The notes under the pieces: generated by a model | What the model was told of the DNA's origin: nothing | What the model saw: the letters and a program-made list of their open reading frames with translations, nothing else | Database searches by the model: none | Assembly: GCF_030272615.1 (NCBI RefSeq) | Contig: NC_081415.1 | Coordinates: forward strand, 262,010,425-262,074,424 | From: Cryptomeria japonica | Taxonomy: Eukaryota > Streptophyta > Pinopsida > Cupressales > Cupressaceae | Direction: 5' to 3' | DNA length: 64,000 nt | Shown here: positions 24,230 to 35,604 of the stretch, piece by piece | How the letters are laid out: each line of letters begins with the position of its first letter | Position numbering within the stretch: position 1 is the first letter of the stretch | Made by a program: the position numbers and the translations under genes

Positions 24230-25600
24230 CTAACAAAGTATGGAGACATCATTTTAGATAATGTACCTGACAGATTGCCCCTGTGAGAAGTATTAGTCAT
24301 TGCATGGACCTGATTCACAGAGATAGTTTGCCTAATAAAGCAACACACCAAATGACATTGGCAGAGAATGAAGAGTTTAATAGATAGGCGCAGGAGTTGT
24401 TGAGGAATGGTTTGATCTGAGAAAGTTTGAGTCCTTGTGCAGTTCCAACAGTGTTAGCACCTAAGAAGAATGGAGAATGGAGGATGTGTACCGATTACAT
24501 TGTAATAAAAAAGATCATAATAAAGTATCGATTCCCTTTGCCTAGGATGGATGACATAATGGATTGTCTGAGTGGAGCCAAATATTATACAAAGATAGAC
24601 TTTAAGAGTGGATACCATCAAATCAGAATCAGAGAAGGAGATGAGTGGAAGATAGCATTCAAGAAAAATGAAGGACTGTATGAATGGTCGGTGATGCCTT
24701 TTGGATTGACTAATGCACCGAGCACTTTCATGAGATTGATGAATGAGGTATTGAAGAAATTTTTGGGTAAGTTTTTTATTGTGTACTTTGATGACATTCT
24801 GATTTTCTACAAGACAATAGAGGAACATCTATTACATGTGAGACAAGTTTTGCAGAGGTTGAGAGAAGAGAAGTTGTTGATAAATATTAAGAAGTGTAGT
24901 TTCATGAGGGAAGAGTTAGTATACTTGGGTTTTGTGATATCTATGGATGGATTGAAGATGGATCCTGAGAAAGTAAGAGAAATTGTTTATTGGCCTACAC
25001 TAGAGAGCATTGGAGAAGTAACATCATTTCATGGATTGGCTAGTTTTTACCAGAAGTTCATCAAAAAATTTAGTTCAATTTGTAGCCCTATGACAAAAAC
25101 AATGAGAGGAGATAAAAAGGATTTCAAGTGGACCACCAGACCAAATAGAATTTTTGAATTATTGAAGTAGAAGGTGATAGAACAACATGTGTTGGCTTTA
25201 CTAGATTTTAATAACTTCTTTCAAATGGATTGTGATGCAAGTGGGAATGCAATTGGAGTAGTGTTGAGCCAATAAGGAAGACTGATAGCTTATTTCAACG
25301 AGAGATTGAAATGATGCAAGGAGGAGGTATTCGGTGTATGATCAAGAATTTTATGCCATAATTCAAGCATTAAAGAAATAGAGACATTATTTTCTGACTA
25401 GGGAGTTTGTGTTGTATACTGATCATCAGGTTTTACAATATTTGAATAGTCAAGGTAAGTTGAATCAAAGACACATGAGATGGGTAGAATATTTGTAGAG
25501 TTATACCTTTATTTTGAAGCTTAAAAGTGGGAAGTCAAATAAATTTGTTGATACCCTGAGTAAAAGGAGGAATTTGCTAACATAAATGAGGATAGAAGTA
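24230..25600 (+). pseudogene. Chromovirus 1 reverse transcriptase and RNase H
   Basis: A 247-codon open piece (24427-25170) covers most of [22 protein letters not shown], the DYI...RFPLPRMDD segment, [31 protein letters not shown] and [10 protein letters not shown] with the catalytic YFDD box, then [17 protein letters not shown]. The normal upstream start is degraded, with a stop just before 24427. RNase H follows in shifting frames: MDCDASGNAIGVVLSQ (25220), [30 protein letters not shown] (25410) and WVEYL. The two Asp of its active site can be seen, but stops replace several Trp/Lys codons. Confidence 0.86.
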
Positions 25601-25689
25601 TTAGGTTTTGAGGAATTGAAGAACTTGTATGAGGATGACCCAAATTTTGCAGAACCTTGGAGAGGTCGCACAAAACCTATTGCAATGGA

Positions 25690-27200
25690 TAGGAGTAAGT
25701 GGCTAGATTATTTCATGTAAGAAGAGGTGTTCTCCAAAATAAATCATTTGTGTATACTCGGAGCTCTATGAGAGAAAATATGATAACAGAGAAGCATAGT
25801 GGAGGATTAGTCGGACACTTTGGAGTAGACAAGACAGTGACATTAGTAAGTGAGAATTACTTTTGGCCTAATATTCATAAGGATGCTAAGAAATTTCTTC
25901 AAAGTTGTAGAATTTGTCAACTAACAAAATGAGGTAGTCAGAATGTTGGATTGTATAAGTCGTTGACAATTCCGAAGAGACCTTGGGAGGACATAAGCAT
26001 GGATTTCATACTTAGCTTACCTAAAACATGGAGAGGAAATGATTATATATTTATAGTGGTGGATATATTCTTGAAGATAGCACATTTTATACCTTGTAAG
26101 AAGACAACAGATGTAGTACATGTTGCTGACCTATTTTTCAAAGAAGCGGTAAGATTATACGGATTGCCTAAGAGCATAGTTTCTGACATAGATACCAAGT
26201 TTGCTGGTTATTTTTGGAGATTTTTTTGGAAAAAGCTGAAGACATATTTGAAGTTCAGTTCTACTTTTCACCCACAGATTGGTGGATAGATGGAGGTAGT
26301 AAAAAGACATTTGTGAAACTTGTTGAGATGCTTAGTTGGAGACAAAACCGGAAGTTGGTACTTGATTCTTGCAAAAGCAGAATTTGCCTACAATAATTTA
26401 GTGAATAGGAGTACTAGAAGAACACCTTTTGAGATTATTACCAAAAGTACACCCTAGAGGCATATCGAAACTAAAAAACATTAGTAATGAGGATAAGCGG
26501 AATGCAAAAGCAGAATTTGGCTACAATAATTTAGTGAACAGGAGAATTAGAAGAACACCTTTTGAGATTATTACTAGAGTACACCCTAGAGGCATATCAT
26601 AACTGAAAAACATCAATAATGAGGATAAGTAGAATGCAAAAGTAGAAGAATTTGTAGAGTATATGAATACAATGCATAATCAGGTTAAACAACATTTGGA
26701 GGACATGAACAACAATTATAAGGAGAAGGCAAATGAGAAGAAGAGACATAAGGAATTTGAAGTTGGAGATAAAGTGATGGTGTATGTTAGGAAAGAAAGA
26801 TTCCCAGTTGGTACCTATAATAAGTTGAAGATGAGAAAGTTTGGAACTTGTAAGATCTTGAAGAAATTCAGTTCCCGAAATGCATATGAAGTGGAGTTAC
26901 CAAATAGTTTGAGTATTTTGCCTATTTTCAACATTGCAGACTTGTATCAGTATCATGAGGATGAATTCAATGTAGAAAATGTAGCAGAATTGGAGAAGAA
27001 AATACCCTAGAAGGTATTGAACCAGATTGATGAAATTTTGGATAGCATAATTGGGCATAGCTCTTGTAACAAGCAATATAGAGAGTATCTTGTGAAATGG
27101 AAAGGCAAGCCAGTTTAAGATTCATCATGCATTTCTTAGGTTGTAGTGAACCATCTTAGTTTTCCTTTAGCCCTGACAAAGTGAGAGGATCACATTTCAA
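25690..27200 (+). pseudogene. Chromovirus 1 integrase with C-terminal chromodomain
   Basis: The zinc-binding part HSGGLVGHFG...CRICQLTK (25795-25930) is followed by the core: [13 protein letters not shown] (first Asp), the [22 protein letters not shown] phrase (second Asp) and FHPQIGG; the frame breaks before the catalytic Glu. A 133-bp tandem duplication sits at 26371-26636. The C-terminal region reads FEVGDKVMVYVRKERFPVGT and FNIADLYQYHEDEF. Past a stop at 27008 comes VLNQIDEILDS...YREYLVKWKGKPV, a chromodomain (about 27011-27180), which in chromoviruses directs insertion toward modified chromatin. Confidence 0.85.
26371..26636 (+). repeat. 133-bp tandem duplication inside the integrase
   Basis: GCAAAAGCAGAATTTG starts at 26371 and again at 26504, and the following roughly 115 bases match closely. 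Both copies include the RRTPFEI-coding phrase of the integrase C-terminal core. The second copy is followed by the normal continuation, so the duplication arose in this copy or its recent ancestor. Confidence 0.85.
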
Positions 27201-27215
27201 TCAACCCCGGATGTC

Positions 27216-28018
27216 TGATGCAAGAGCATCCCTGACTCTTAGCAATCTTGCATCAACCAAAAAACATTTTTTTTAGTTTGTTCATGTTTTATAGTTCAAC
27301 ATTTCATTCTGTGTTTCTTTGTATTTTCTCACTGGATCTTGAGGAGTTTTATTTTGATCATGGACATTTTCATATACCTTATCCTTAGTTTGCAGGATGT
27401 TTGGATCTTTTCCCGACAACTTATCGCTTTTGGAATCTGAGACAGTTTTCTGGCTTAGAACATTGGAACCGCTTAGACTTATTTGGTATTGGCGACTCTT
27501 GTGGATCTCTTTCATAGCTTGAAAAGCTTTAGTTTGTTGTTTCCAATGTTCCTTGGCATGTGGTTGGCCTTCCCTTGTGTCTGCACTTCATCCTTTGGAT
27601 TTTATGGAGGGATCTTTTGGCGGAGGCCGACCTTGTCATTTTACACGTTTCATCTTGATTCATCAACATTTGTTTCATTTTGGGTCAACTCAAATCATCC
27701 TTGATCATATAAATCAATATAATCAAGCATGTAGGGAGTAGTAATTAGGATATAGAAGATAGATCTAAGGGTTAGGAGTTTCGGAGTTGGCTCGCATTCC
27801 TGATAGAGTTGGATGTTGCATAACCCACATGTTTTGTACTCAGGCCCGTGAGCCGAATGTTATAGCCCACATGTTGTCGACAGTTTGTAATCAAATTTTA
27901 TGATTTAATGAATTTATTTGTACATTTACTCCATCATATTATGTCAATCTTGTTGTGTTAATTTTCTGCACGGTTTAGATTGTTCTCCTTGAGGACCCTC
28001 CTATATGTGACTACACCA
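27216..28018 (+). mobile_element. Chromovirus 1 3' LTR
   Basis: 803 bp, starts TGATGCAAGAGCATCC and ends CTACACCA. It is 19 bp longer than the 5' LTR; one visible insertion near 27790 (GCTCGCATTCCTGATAGA region) accounts for most of it. The target duplication TGCAA follows at once. Confidence 0.9.
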
Positions 28019-28023
28019 TGCAA
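28019..28023. repeat. Target-site duplication of chromovirus 1 (right)
   Basis: TGCAA, matching 21680-21684. Confidence 0.85.
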
Positions 28024-28935
28024 CAAACAATTTGCATAAGAATGTGGTCTACTAAGTTATGCAAAACCATTGCCTAGAAGGAATGAACAAATCTGATAGA
28101 AGGGCCTTAAAGATAAAAAGTAGTTCCTATATGATAAAAATTGCACACTTTACAAAAGGAGCTATGAAGGCCTATACTTGGGATTCCTAGACAATGAAGA
28201 AGCACTCACAATTCTACAATATTTTCATGATAGGTATGGGATTATACATGGATTGACATATAAGACAACTCACTAGATACTAAATTTGGTTATTATTGGT
28301 TGAACCTATCTAAAGACACTAAGAACATGTGCATGTATGTCATACATGCCAAATTAGTGCTACAAACGAGAGGAATTTTGCAATGTTGTTGCAACATGTT
28401 TATGAGGTATGTTTGTTTGCTCGATGGGGTTTAGATTTCACAAGAATAATTAATAATTCTTCTTCTCCAAGGTACACGTATATCCTCATAGCAACAAACT
28501 ATTACACTTGGTGGATTGAAGCACTAGCATGCAATAATTGCACAATTCAGGTCGTTACCAAATCTTTGGAAGATCGAGTCATAACTAGGTTTGGAATTTC
28601 CTTTTATCTAGTATGTGATAATGGCCCCTCCTAGATCTAGAGGAAAAGAGAGTAGCCACCTTAGAGAATGTAACAAAACATAAAGTTTTGGTAAAACACT
28701 GGTTTGAAAATAGAACTTAGGTAAAATCATTTAGTATCGTAGACCTAGTCCTAATGTGGGACAAACCAAAGGAGAAAGTCAACAATCCTACCAAGTTAGA
28801 ATGCATCTGGACCAGCCCATATCAGATAGTAGAAATTCTAGGAGACAATTCCCTCATGATCAATACCTTTGATGGAGAACTTATGCCATTTCCTATCAAT
28901 ATCAATTTATCAAACATCACTTTGGATCCTATAAG
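28024..28935 (+). pseudogene. Old TAT element: integrase, with an internal deletion
   Basis: Coding resumes after chromovirus 1. HFHDRYGIIHG, CHTCQIS and related residues are remnants of the HHCC zinc-binding region. The core starts with ARWGLDFTRIIN and ATNYYTWWIEALAC and reaches VCDNGPS, holding the first two acidic residues of the D,D-35-E triad. The Glu segment is missing: the sequence jumps near 28630 to the C-terminal part VLMWDKPKEKV, WTSPYQIVEILGDN and LINLS-type end (28754-28920). The TTTTGTTTTCCC-rich tail beyond is untranslated. Confidence 0.7.
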
Positions 28936-29100
28936 GGCATGTCTTTTCCTTTATACAATAGTAGGTGTAAGTTTCCCTTTTGCTTGGTCTTATTTGTTTT
29001 ATTTTCCCTTTGCTGCTTTGCCTTTGTTTTGGTTTTATTTTCTCATTTTTTGGGGGTCCTTTCCCTTGGTTTTGTTTGTGTGAGTGAGTTTTTGGGGCTA

Positions 29101-31707
29101 TCCCCCTTCAAAGGTGAAGTCTTTAGGATACCCAATTGAGAGGAGATACTTATCTTTCTTTGTCAAAATATCACAAGATATAGAACCTTACCCCAAATTT
29201 TCCATCATTACTATATTGAACAAATAAAGGTCTATCATAATAGATGGGATATACCGACATCTTTACATTGAATCTTGATTGGTTAAAAGATTAAACACAG
29301 AGTTTGGAAAGGGTAGACCTAGAGTAGTCTCAAGACAAAATTATTTTATGATCATGTCATTCTAGAAATGACCATGGTTGTTCTCAACCCTCACTAAAGG
29401 TTTCAAGCTATGTATTTGTAGTTGAACATACCACCATAGAAGAGTCCATTGAGGATATAATTTCAAAGAAAACAAAGTAAAAGATAACTTTCATAAAACT
29501 CAATTGCAAAAGGGGGTGATTCTAGTAACCTCCAATGAGGCTATGGATATTTGGCTGGTAGTGGATTTATGCTATGAGAGAGCCAAAGACAACTCTATTG
29601 AGGCTATGGATGTCTGGATAGTAGTATAATAATGACCAAGAGGTTATAGAAACATGATTAAAAAAATGGTGCTTTGACCTAAATCGTTTCCTGGTCCTTC
29701 TTATAGGTAAGTACTAGAAAGATTCACTCACAATGTACACAAACCAAATTCTAATGTTAGGAAATAGATCTTAAAATTTATGTGGCAAACTTATAAGTTG
29801 TTTCATACAAAGATGACTTCTTTTGGTTGTGGGTTTTTCAAGCGGTGTTTGTTAATGAAGGAATGCCAAGGGCATGTCTAATAGTTTTGGGGTTATTTGT
29901 TGTGTTTCACAACTCACACCCCATCGATCGATAGAATAGGTGGGAACCCCCTCTTTTTTCTTCTTTCTTTGTTGCCTTGGGTATTACTTATTTCCCTTTA
30001 TGTTTGGTTCTTTTATTTTCCCTTGCCTAATTTTTTTTTCATTTTCCAAGCTTTGTGCTTCGAGTGAGGTGGAATCCCAAGTAGGTTTGAGAGGTTGCTC
30101 TTCTCTAATCCCCAATAATTGTCTCTTCCCTTGATTTTTTTATTTTGAGCTTTGGGATTTGGGGATGTCCCATCCTTGATCCTAATCTCTGGTATATTCA
30201 TTATAGGTATTTAAAATTAAGGAATTGGGTATAACATAGAGATATGTGATCCCAAAATCATGATCCCCAACCCCTAAAGGTGATATAAAAGCAGACTTTG
30301 AAAATCAATTGCACACTTTACATCTAAAATTTCTTGAGATTCTCAAGCTTCCTACATACTTATTTGCAAGCTATCATTGACACTCACCCTCAAACCTAAA
30401 ATAAAATTGGCTTGCGACTATCATCGTGTGTCAAACTTTGGAGGTTTCAAAAGTTTGGTTCAAGTGGGGTTTTGTTTCATTCTTTTATTTATTTATTTAT
30501 TTACTTCAAGATTTTTCTCTAGTATTGTGTTTAGGGTAGTTCCTAAGGGCTTCTATGTTGTTTGTTTTAGCCTTTTTCTCTTCATTTCTTGTTGCAACCT
30601 ACCATTATTCTATTGGGTGAAAATTTTGTAAACTGATGAAGCTTTACAAAATGTGAGATTCACGACAGCACATGAGATAATATCTCTTAGATGGCAAGCT
30701 ATGATCTCTCCTAATTGTAAGGGAAGGCTCCCCCTTTCTACTGTAATTATTTTCTATTCTATCTGCCTGCTAAATGTACACTATTCCAGGATGAAACAAC
30801 AACTTAGTTCTCTTTTTTCAAAACCATTTATATCTAATTCTCTTTTAAGAACATATTTCCTTAATTATCAACTCTAATCTTGCAATAATATTAAAACCAA
30901 TCTAACTAGGAAGTAAAGTGCGTGTGAAAGAACAAAGTCTTTTGTTACTTCCCTTTTTTGAAAAATGACCCAGGGATAGGAATTATGCACACTAAGAACT
31001 CAAAGATTCTTTTGAATACCTAATCCCTATCAACTATTGCAGCCCAAAAATATTATGAGCTCAAAAACTTACAATATATTAAAAAGATCTTTTACTCTAA
31101 CCAGATAATCCGTACAACACAAAGACTTTACTTTTTATATTTTCAATACAAATTCCAGAGATAACTTGCAAACACTCAAAGACTTAAAACAACCCTCTCT
31201 CAACCAATTTCCAATTCTTGAATTTTCAAAGTAACACAAAGATTACTTGTAAAGACTCAAAAGCTTTTCAATATTTAGCATTAATAACTATATCAAACTT
31301 TAATCATTCAAGAAAATCTGGTACTAGTGACATAAGAACATTCATGCCATACATAAGTTTGTTCTCAAAACAAAGTTTAAATTCCAAGCTTATCTCCTCT
31401 TTGACTAAATTGAAAATTTTATAAAATGAACACCAAGTCTCAATTTTCTTTTCACTTTGGTAGAGTTTCGTTGCATAAACAATGATGGAAAAAAGGTCCT
31501 TATTACAATAATAACTCTCATATATATAGAAGAGGGCTGCAACATGAAATTAGGAAATTAAAACTAATTCTAAGACCAAGTCAAAAAAAGAGTTTGATTT
31601 GACTTAGGACTTGTGCACTCAACACATGCACCTGGCAATATACAAAATGATACCTGAGTTGTTGATTGACAAAAACAAATGCCACTAGAAAAACATAAAA
31701 ATGACTA
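29101..31707. other. Unassigned DNA with a possible LTR promoter
   Basis: This is probably the 3' untranslated end and LTR of the old TAT element, followed by sequence belonging to the older locus at 45.5-49 kb. No coding domain is visible; the open frames are low-complexity hydrophobic chance reads over T-rich DNA. On the plus strand TATAAAA at 30284-30290 sits in a plausible promoter setting. On the minus strand the 31581-31769 frame joins, once the TAT element is removed, to the left end of the 45.5-49 kb region. Confidence 0.3.
30284..30290 (+). promoter_or_regulatory. Possible TATA box
   Basis: TATAAAA lies in GATATAAAAGCAG, about 30 bp upstream of a CA-rich segment that could be a transcription start. 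It may be the promoter of the 3' LTR of the old TAT element. Context only. Confidence 0.25.
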
Positions 31708-31712
31708 AGTAT
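31708..31712. repeat. Target-site duplication of TAT-like element (left)
   Basis: AGTAT, identical to 45532-45536. Confidence 0.8.
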
Positions 31713-32516
31713 TGTGTATGGTGAAAAGTGATGATAAACTATTGTAAAACCATAAAGATTCAACCACAAACAATCTAAGTCCTATAATGAAACATTCACC
31801 AATACCAATAGAGATACCTAAGATCATATAAATCAATAAAATAAAACAATATTACTATTCACATGTATAGTAGGGTTTCAATCTCCATTGATCTTGTTTG
31901 ATATGTTTGCTCTCAGATTTTATGTGTGCATAAGAGCTCAACAAAGAACGGAAATGTGGTTGATAGCTTGATCACAAAAAGACTTGACTGCATAAGAGAT
32001 TTAACAATTAGACGATTAGAATGTTCATTAGGTAATTAGAATGCTCATTAAAAAATTAGGGTTGATAATGAAGAAGAGTGTCCTCTTATATAGAAGACAC
32101 TATAGGAAATGGAGAGATAAGATTAAGAGGTGTAAAAGATAAATGGCCAGCTAAGATTAAAGGGTAGGTAGAAGAAACGATTAAATGATAAAGGGGGTAG
32201 GTAGTGTAGGAATTAAGACATAAATGACACGTGTCATGCATAGAAAAGTATAATAAATTAATTAAATAAATAAATATTTATTTAATTAATAGAAGAAGTG
32301 GGATCAATTAAATAAATAAAAATATTTATTTAATTTAGGAGAAGGACAATTTAAATAAATAAATATATATAATTAAATGAGGAAAAGGGTTAGAAGAGGA
32401 TTAATGAATTAATTAAATAAATAAAATTTTGTTTAATTAATAGAAGACTTAAGATAAAATAATTAAATAAATAAAAAAATTTATTTAATTCCATAGGACA
32501 ATTTTAGGTGTCTACA
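31713..32516 (-). mobile_element. 3' LTR of TAT-like element
   Basis: 804 bp; on the minus strand it runs TGTAGACACC ... CACCATACACA. It shares nearly its full length with 44748-45531. The start of the LTR is a TTTATTTAATTA-type A+T-rich block (32230-32500), also seen in the LTR at 1828. Confidence 0.88.
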
Positions 32517-32530
32517 TTTTATCCCTCTTT
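32517..32530 (-). other. Polypurine tract of TAT-like element
   Basis: On the minus strand AAAGAGGGATAAAA touches the 3' LTR start TGTAGACACC. It is the counterpart of 1815-1827. Confidence 0.7.
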
Positions 32531-32769
32531 GAGACAATGCAGCTTGTCGTGTTGGCTCAAAGAAGATAATATGAACTGATACAAAGTTTCCCCACGATGG
32601 GAATGATATGCCCCCTCGAGAGATTGGATGAAAATGTTTGAAAAGACCACAGACAATCTCTCATTAAGAAAGAAAGGCTAGAAAAGACTGACAATATAGG
32701 GTGACAAGGTCACGCAGGAAAAAGACTAACTCAAGAAGAATCAACAAAATCTTGTCTATGTCTTAAGAG

Positions 32770-33195
32770 GCCAAAATTGATAGTTATGTGATGAACATAC
32801 ATTATCAATTGGATAAGTTGCTGAGAGGATTCACACAAACAAGTGCCCTAGGGAAGACAAACTGGAAAGAAGGATAGAATTGATAATTTTGTGATAAACA
32901 TACGTTGCCAATTGGATAAGCTCCTGAGAGGATTCACTCAACTAGTGCCCTAAAACAGGTAGGTTTGCTAAGCTGAGTGTAGGATAAGCCGTCGAATTGA
33001 TAAAATTCGGTGAGTTCTCTAGCAAGATAGGATATAGTGCAATATGATAAATATATACACTAGGATGCAGTGCCATGTGATAGACATAAGCACTAGGATA
33101 GAGCTTGATGAGCAACACCATGTGATGGACATAGGTACCACTAGGCTAGGATAAGATAAGATAAGATAAGCAACACTATGTGATGAACATGAGTA
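32770..33195 (-). repeat. Variable tandem repeats in the 3' untranslated region of the TAT-like element
   Basis: Two roughly 105-bp units start near 32773 and 32878 (each with ATTGATA...GTGAT(A/G)AACATAC...TTGGATAAG...GAGAGGATTCAC). Then come several 40-60-bp units with 'ATGTGATGGACAT(A)...ACCACTAGG' (33060-33195), and a (GATAA)n run at about 33148-33170. The position between integrase and polypurine tract is where Ogre/TAT elements are known to carry such repeats. Confidence 0.7.
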
Positions 33196-33728
33196 CCACT
33201 AGGATTGACACAATTGATTTGATTGGATATAGGAGTAATTACCCCAGGTTGAGTCTAGAAATAGATTCCCTGTGACACAATAGTTACAAACATATTTGAC
33301 TGCTAAGGACCATGCCACGATCAAGGCGATGGGATTGAGACACATTATGTATATGCCTGAGATTTGAGAAAACACAAGATTGTTAATTGCTTTGGTGAAA
33401 ATATGGTCCCGCAGGGTTTGCAAGAGGGGGCAGACGAGATGATCTAGGTTGTATCAGTTTTTGTAGCCATATGAGATATTTTGACATCATTGTATCATGA
33501 CACTTTATTATTTTTATATATATGAGATGAGATGATCCATGCTTGTGGCAACTATATGCATGTGTTATATGTGTTTATGTTTTTATATTCTTTATGATGA
33601 TTTTATGATGCTTATGATATGGATGCAAATATGTACATGATGAAATGCAATATATTTTTGTTCTTTTATGTTTTATATGCGGATGTAGATACTAACCAAT
33701 GATATATGCAGGATGTAATGTAATTGTG

Positions 33729-33759
<31 letters not shown>

Positions 33760-35050
33760 AAATGAGATATGCTAACATATGATGATGCATGTAGGTGCAA
33801 ACTACATGAAATGCAAATATTTTTGGCGTGTCATTATACTCAATCATGTGATAGTGGGCTACACGGACTCAAGAAGGATCATGGAGGTCAATCACAAAAG
33901 GGGGATCGAAGGTAGAAGATATGGAAGTGAAAGAGCTTCTTGTGCTTTATCATCATTGAGCTTTATTATGGAAAATAGGTTATGACAATCGAGGTATAGG
34001 TTTGACCCAAAAGGTCATTGTACTTGTTTGCATGGAGATCAGACAGTCGCAAACAAAGAATGCCCCCATTCACACTAGACTCACAGTGTCCTCATATCCT
34101 TGGACAAGTCATATCATTAATAAGAGACAATCCACAAACAATAAAACAATAGGTGAACATATCCCATCCTCACCTTTCTAGTCAAAGACATCCTGGAGAT
34201 AGAATCTCTAGTCAGAGACATCCTGGAAAAGCTAAAAGACATGTCACCAAAAGATAAAATCAAAAGAAAACCAAGACTTCACACCAACTCACAATGAAGT
34301 CCTCAAGTTATTTGTGTTTCTTGCCACATATGCTAACATGTTTGATTTGGTCACCATGTTGTCATCCTGATAAAGGACGGTTCATTCTGAAAATGATATT
34401 GTTGCCAAAATCTACTGAAAGATTTGATTTTTTGAATGCCCACTACTTCTTGTGTGTCATCTGAAATTGATTGAATCCATAAAACTGATACTTTATTGCG
34501 AAGAAGAATGAAACCTTATTGCGGATTGGCGATGCAAATGACCTTTTATTGTGGAGTGTGCACGAAAATAAGAAGGAATGAAAAGACGATGCTCCTCAAA
34601 ACATGCGATGCTCAGGGTACCACTTCCATCACCAGATTTAGGATTTTTGCCCCAATTGCAGATTGGACCTGATTTATTATGGATGGAAAGAGGTGAAAAG
34701 AGAGGATTTATTATGAATGGCTAACTAATCATAGTTAAATCAATAACAAGCCATGATGGGAATGGGTAAGTTTAATATGGATGGATAGGTTGTGAGTGTG
34801 TGCAAAGTGAAATGATGAGATTGAATCCTGAAGGAGGGAGGAGCAATGTCTCTACACATGGCATCGATAACCCGGTTTTCACAATGGTACTTGCCCAAGG
34901 CGCCACCGAATTGGTTTTCACTATTAGACAAATTTATTTCTCTTTACATTTTTTGATATTTTACAAAAAAAAAATTGTGTCATAAGGCGCCTGTTTGCCG
35001 GGTTTTCACCAAGTAATGATTTTTTTATTTGTATTTTGTATTTTTTTGTA
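33196..35050 (-). other. TAT-like element 3' non-coding region
   Basis: About 1.8 kb without a defensible reading frame. It contains an (AT)n run at 33729-33750 and T-rich segments near 34960-35050. On the minus strand it follows the integrase tail. Confidence 0.5.
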
Positions 35051-35059
35051 TTTTTGAAT

Positions 35060-35400
35060 TAGGATATTCTAAAGATCTATGTGTAAAACCTACGAAGGTG
35101 CATGTTGTTGATAGGATCTTCCAAGGGTTCTCCTTCTAGTGTCGAAAGATGATATGCACCTAATTCGTAGACTGTTGTGATGACATAGGGACCAAGCCAA
35201 TTTGGTTCAAACTTGCCCTTCTTCTCTTTGTCTTACTGATTTCTAGGATATTATCTGAGAACTAAGTCACCTACCTCAAATGTATGAGGATTTACCTTAT
35301 GATTGTAGATGCGTCATTCCTTGACTGAATGATGTGTTTCACCCTTGATTGTCTCCCTCAATGAAGGAACTGAGATAGAATTACTAGTGTGTGGACTACA
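35060..35400 (-). pseudogene. TAT-like element: integrase C-terminal remnant
   Basis: The minus strand reads YNHKVNPHTFEVGDLVLR, then GKFEPNWLGPYVITTVYELG and DPINNMHLRRFY, the standard end of a Ty3/gypsy integrase. Stops interrupt it. No HHCC region or D,D-35-E core was found upstream, so only the DNA-binding tail survives. Confidence 0.7.
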
Positions 35401-35604
35401 CAAGTCCGTATACATGTCACCTAAAGAATTTTGGGCATCTCTGATAACAAAGTCCTTCAAGGAAGTTCCATTAAAGGTCGAAGATGTATCACCAGAATGG
35501 AAAGGATGTGCAGAACAAGTGGATGATTAATGAAGGCATATGATTGCAAAAAGAAGTGAAAGTAGCATGGCATGATGGAGACTTAAGATCAACAAGTATG
35601 CTTT

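Larger units (their letters stand above)
21685..28018 (+). mobile_element. Chromovirus 1: complete but decayed Ty3/gypsy retrotransposon
   Basis: The 6,334-bp element has two LTRs (21685-22468 and 27216-28018), a tRNA-Met-type primer site, gag with a zinc knuckle, protease, RT, RNase H, integrase and a C-terminal chromodomain. It is flanked by TGCAA on both sides. Gag-Pol carries many stops and frameshifts. It inserted into the RNase H/integrase junction of the older TAT element. The second chromovirus at 56417 has a related LTR start, primer site and RT, so both belong to one wider family. Confidence 0.9.
17796..29100 (+). mobile_element. Old TAT-type Ty3/gypsy element, split by chromovirus 1
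   Basis: Plus-strand pol pieces appear in the order protease, extra RNase H, RT, RNase H (left of the insertion) and integrase (right of it). The parts left of 21685 and right of 28018 are one element interrupted by a younger chromovirus. All domains carry many stops. No LTR pair was found: the left end abuts copia element 1, and the right end is lost somewhere past 29 kb. The 17796-18580 part would correspond to gag but is too decayed to assign domains. Confidence 0.7.

Noticed and set aside
23902-24351. Minus-strand 149-codon open frame
   Set aside because: Antisense of the chromovirus 1 protease-RT linker.
28940-29139. Hydrophobic open frames as membrane proteins
   Set aside because: They are T-rich low-complexity reads past the end of the integrase and overlap in different frames.
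35345-35530. Plus-strand 61-codon frame as a gene
   Set aside because: Antisense to the region leading into the integrase tail of the TAT-like element.
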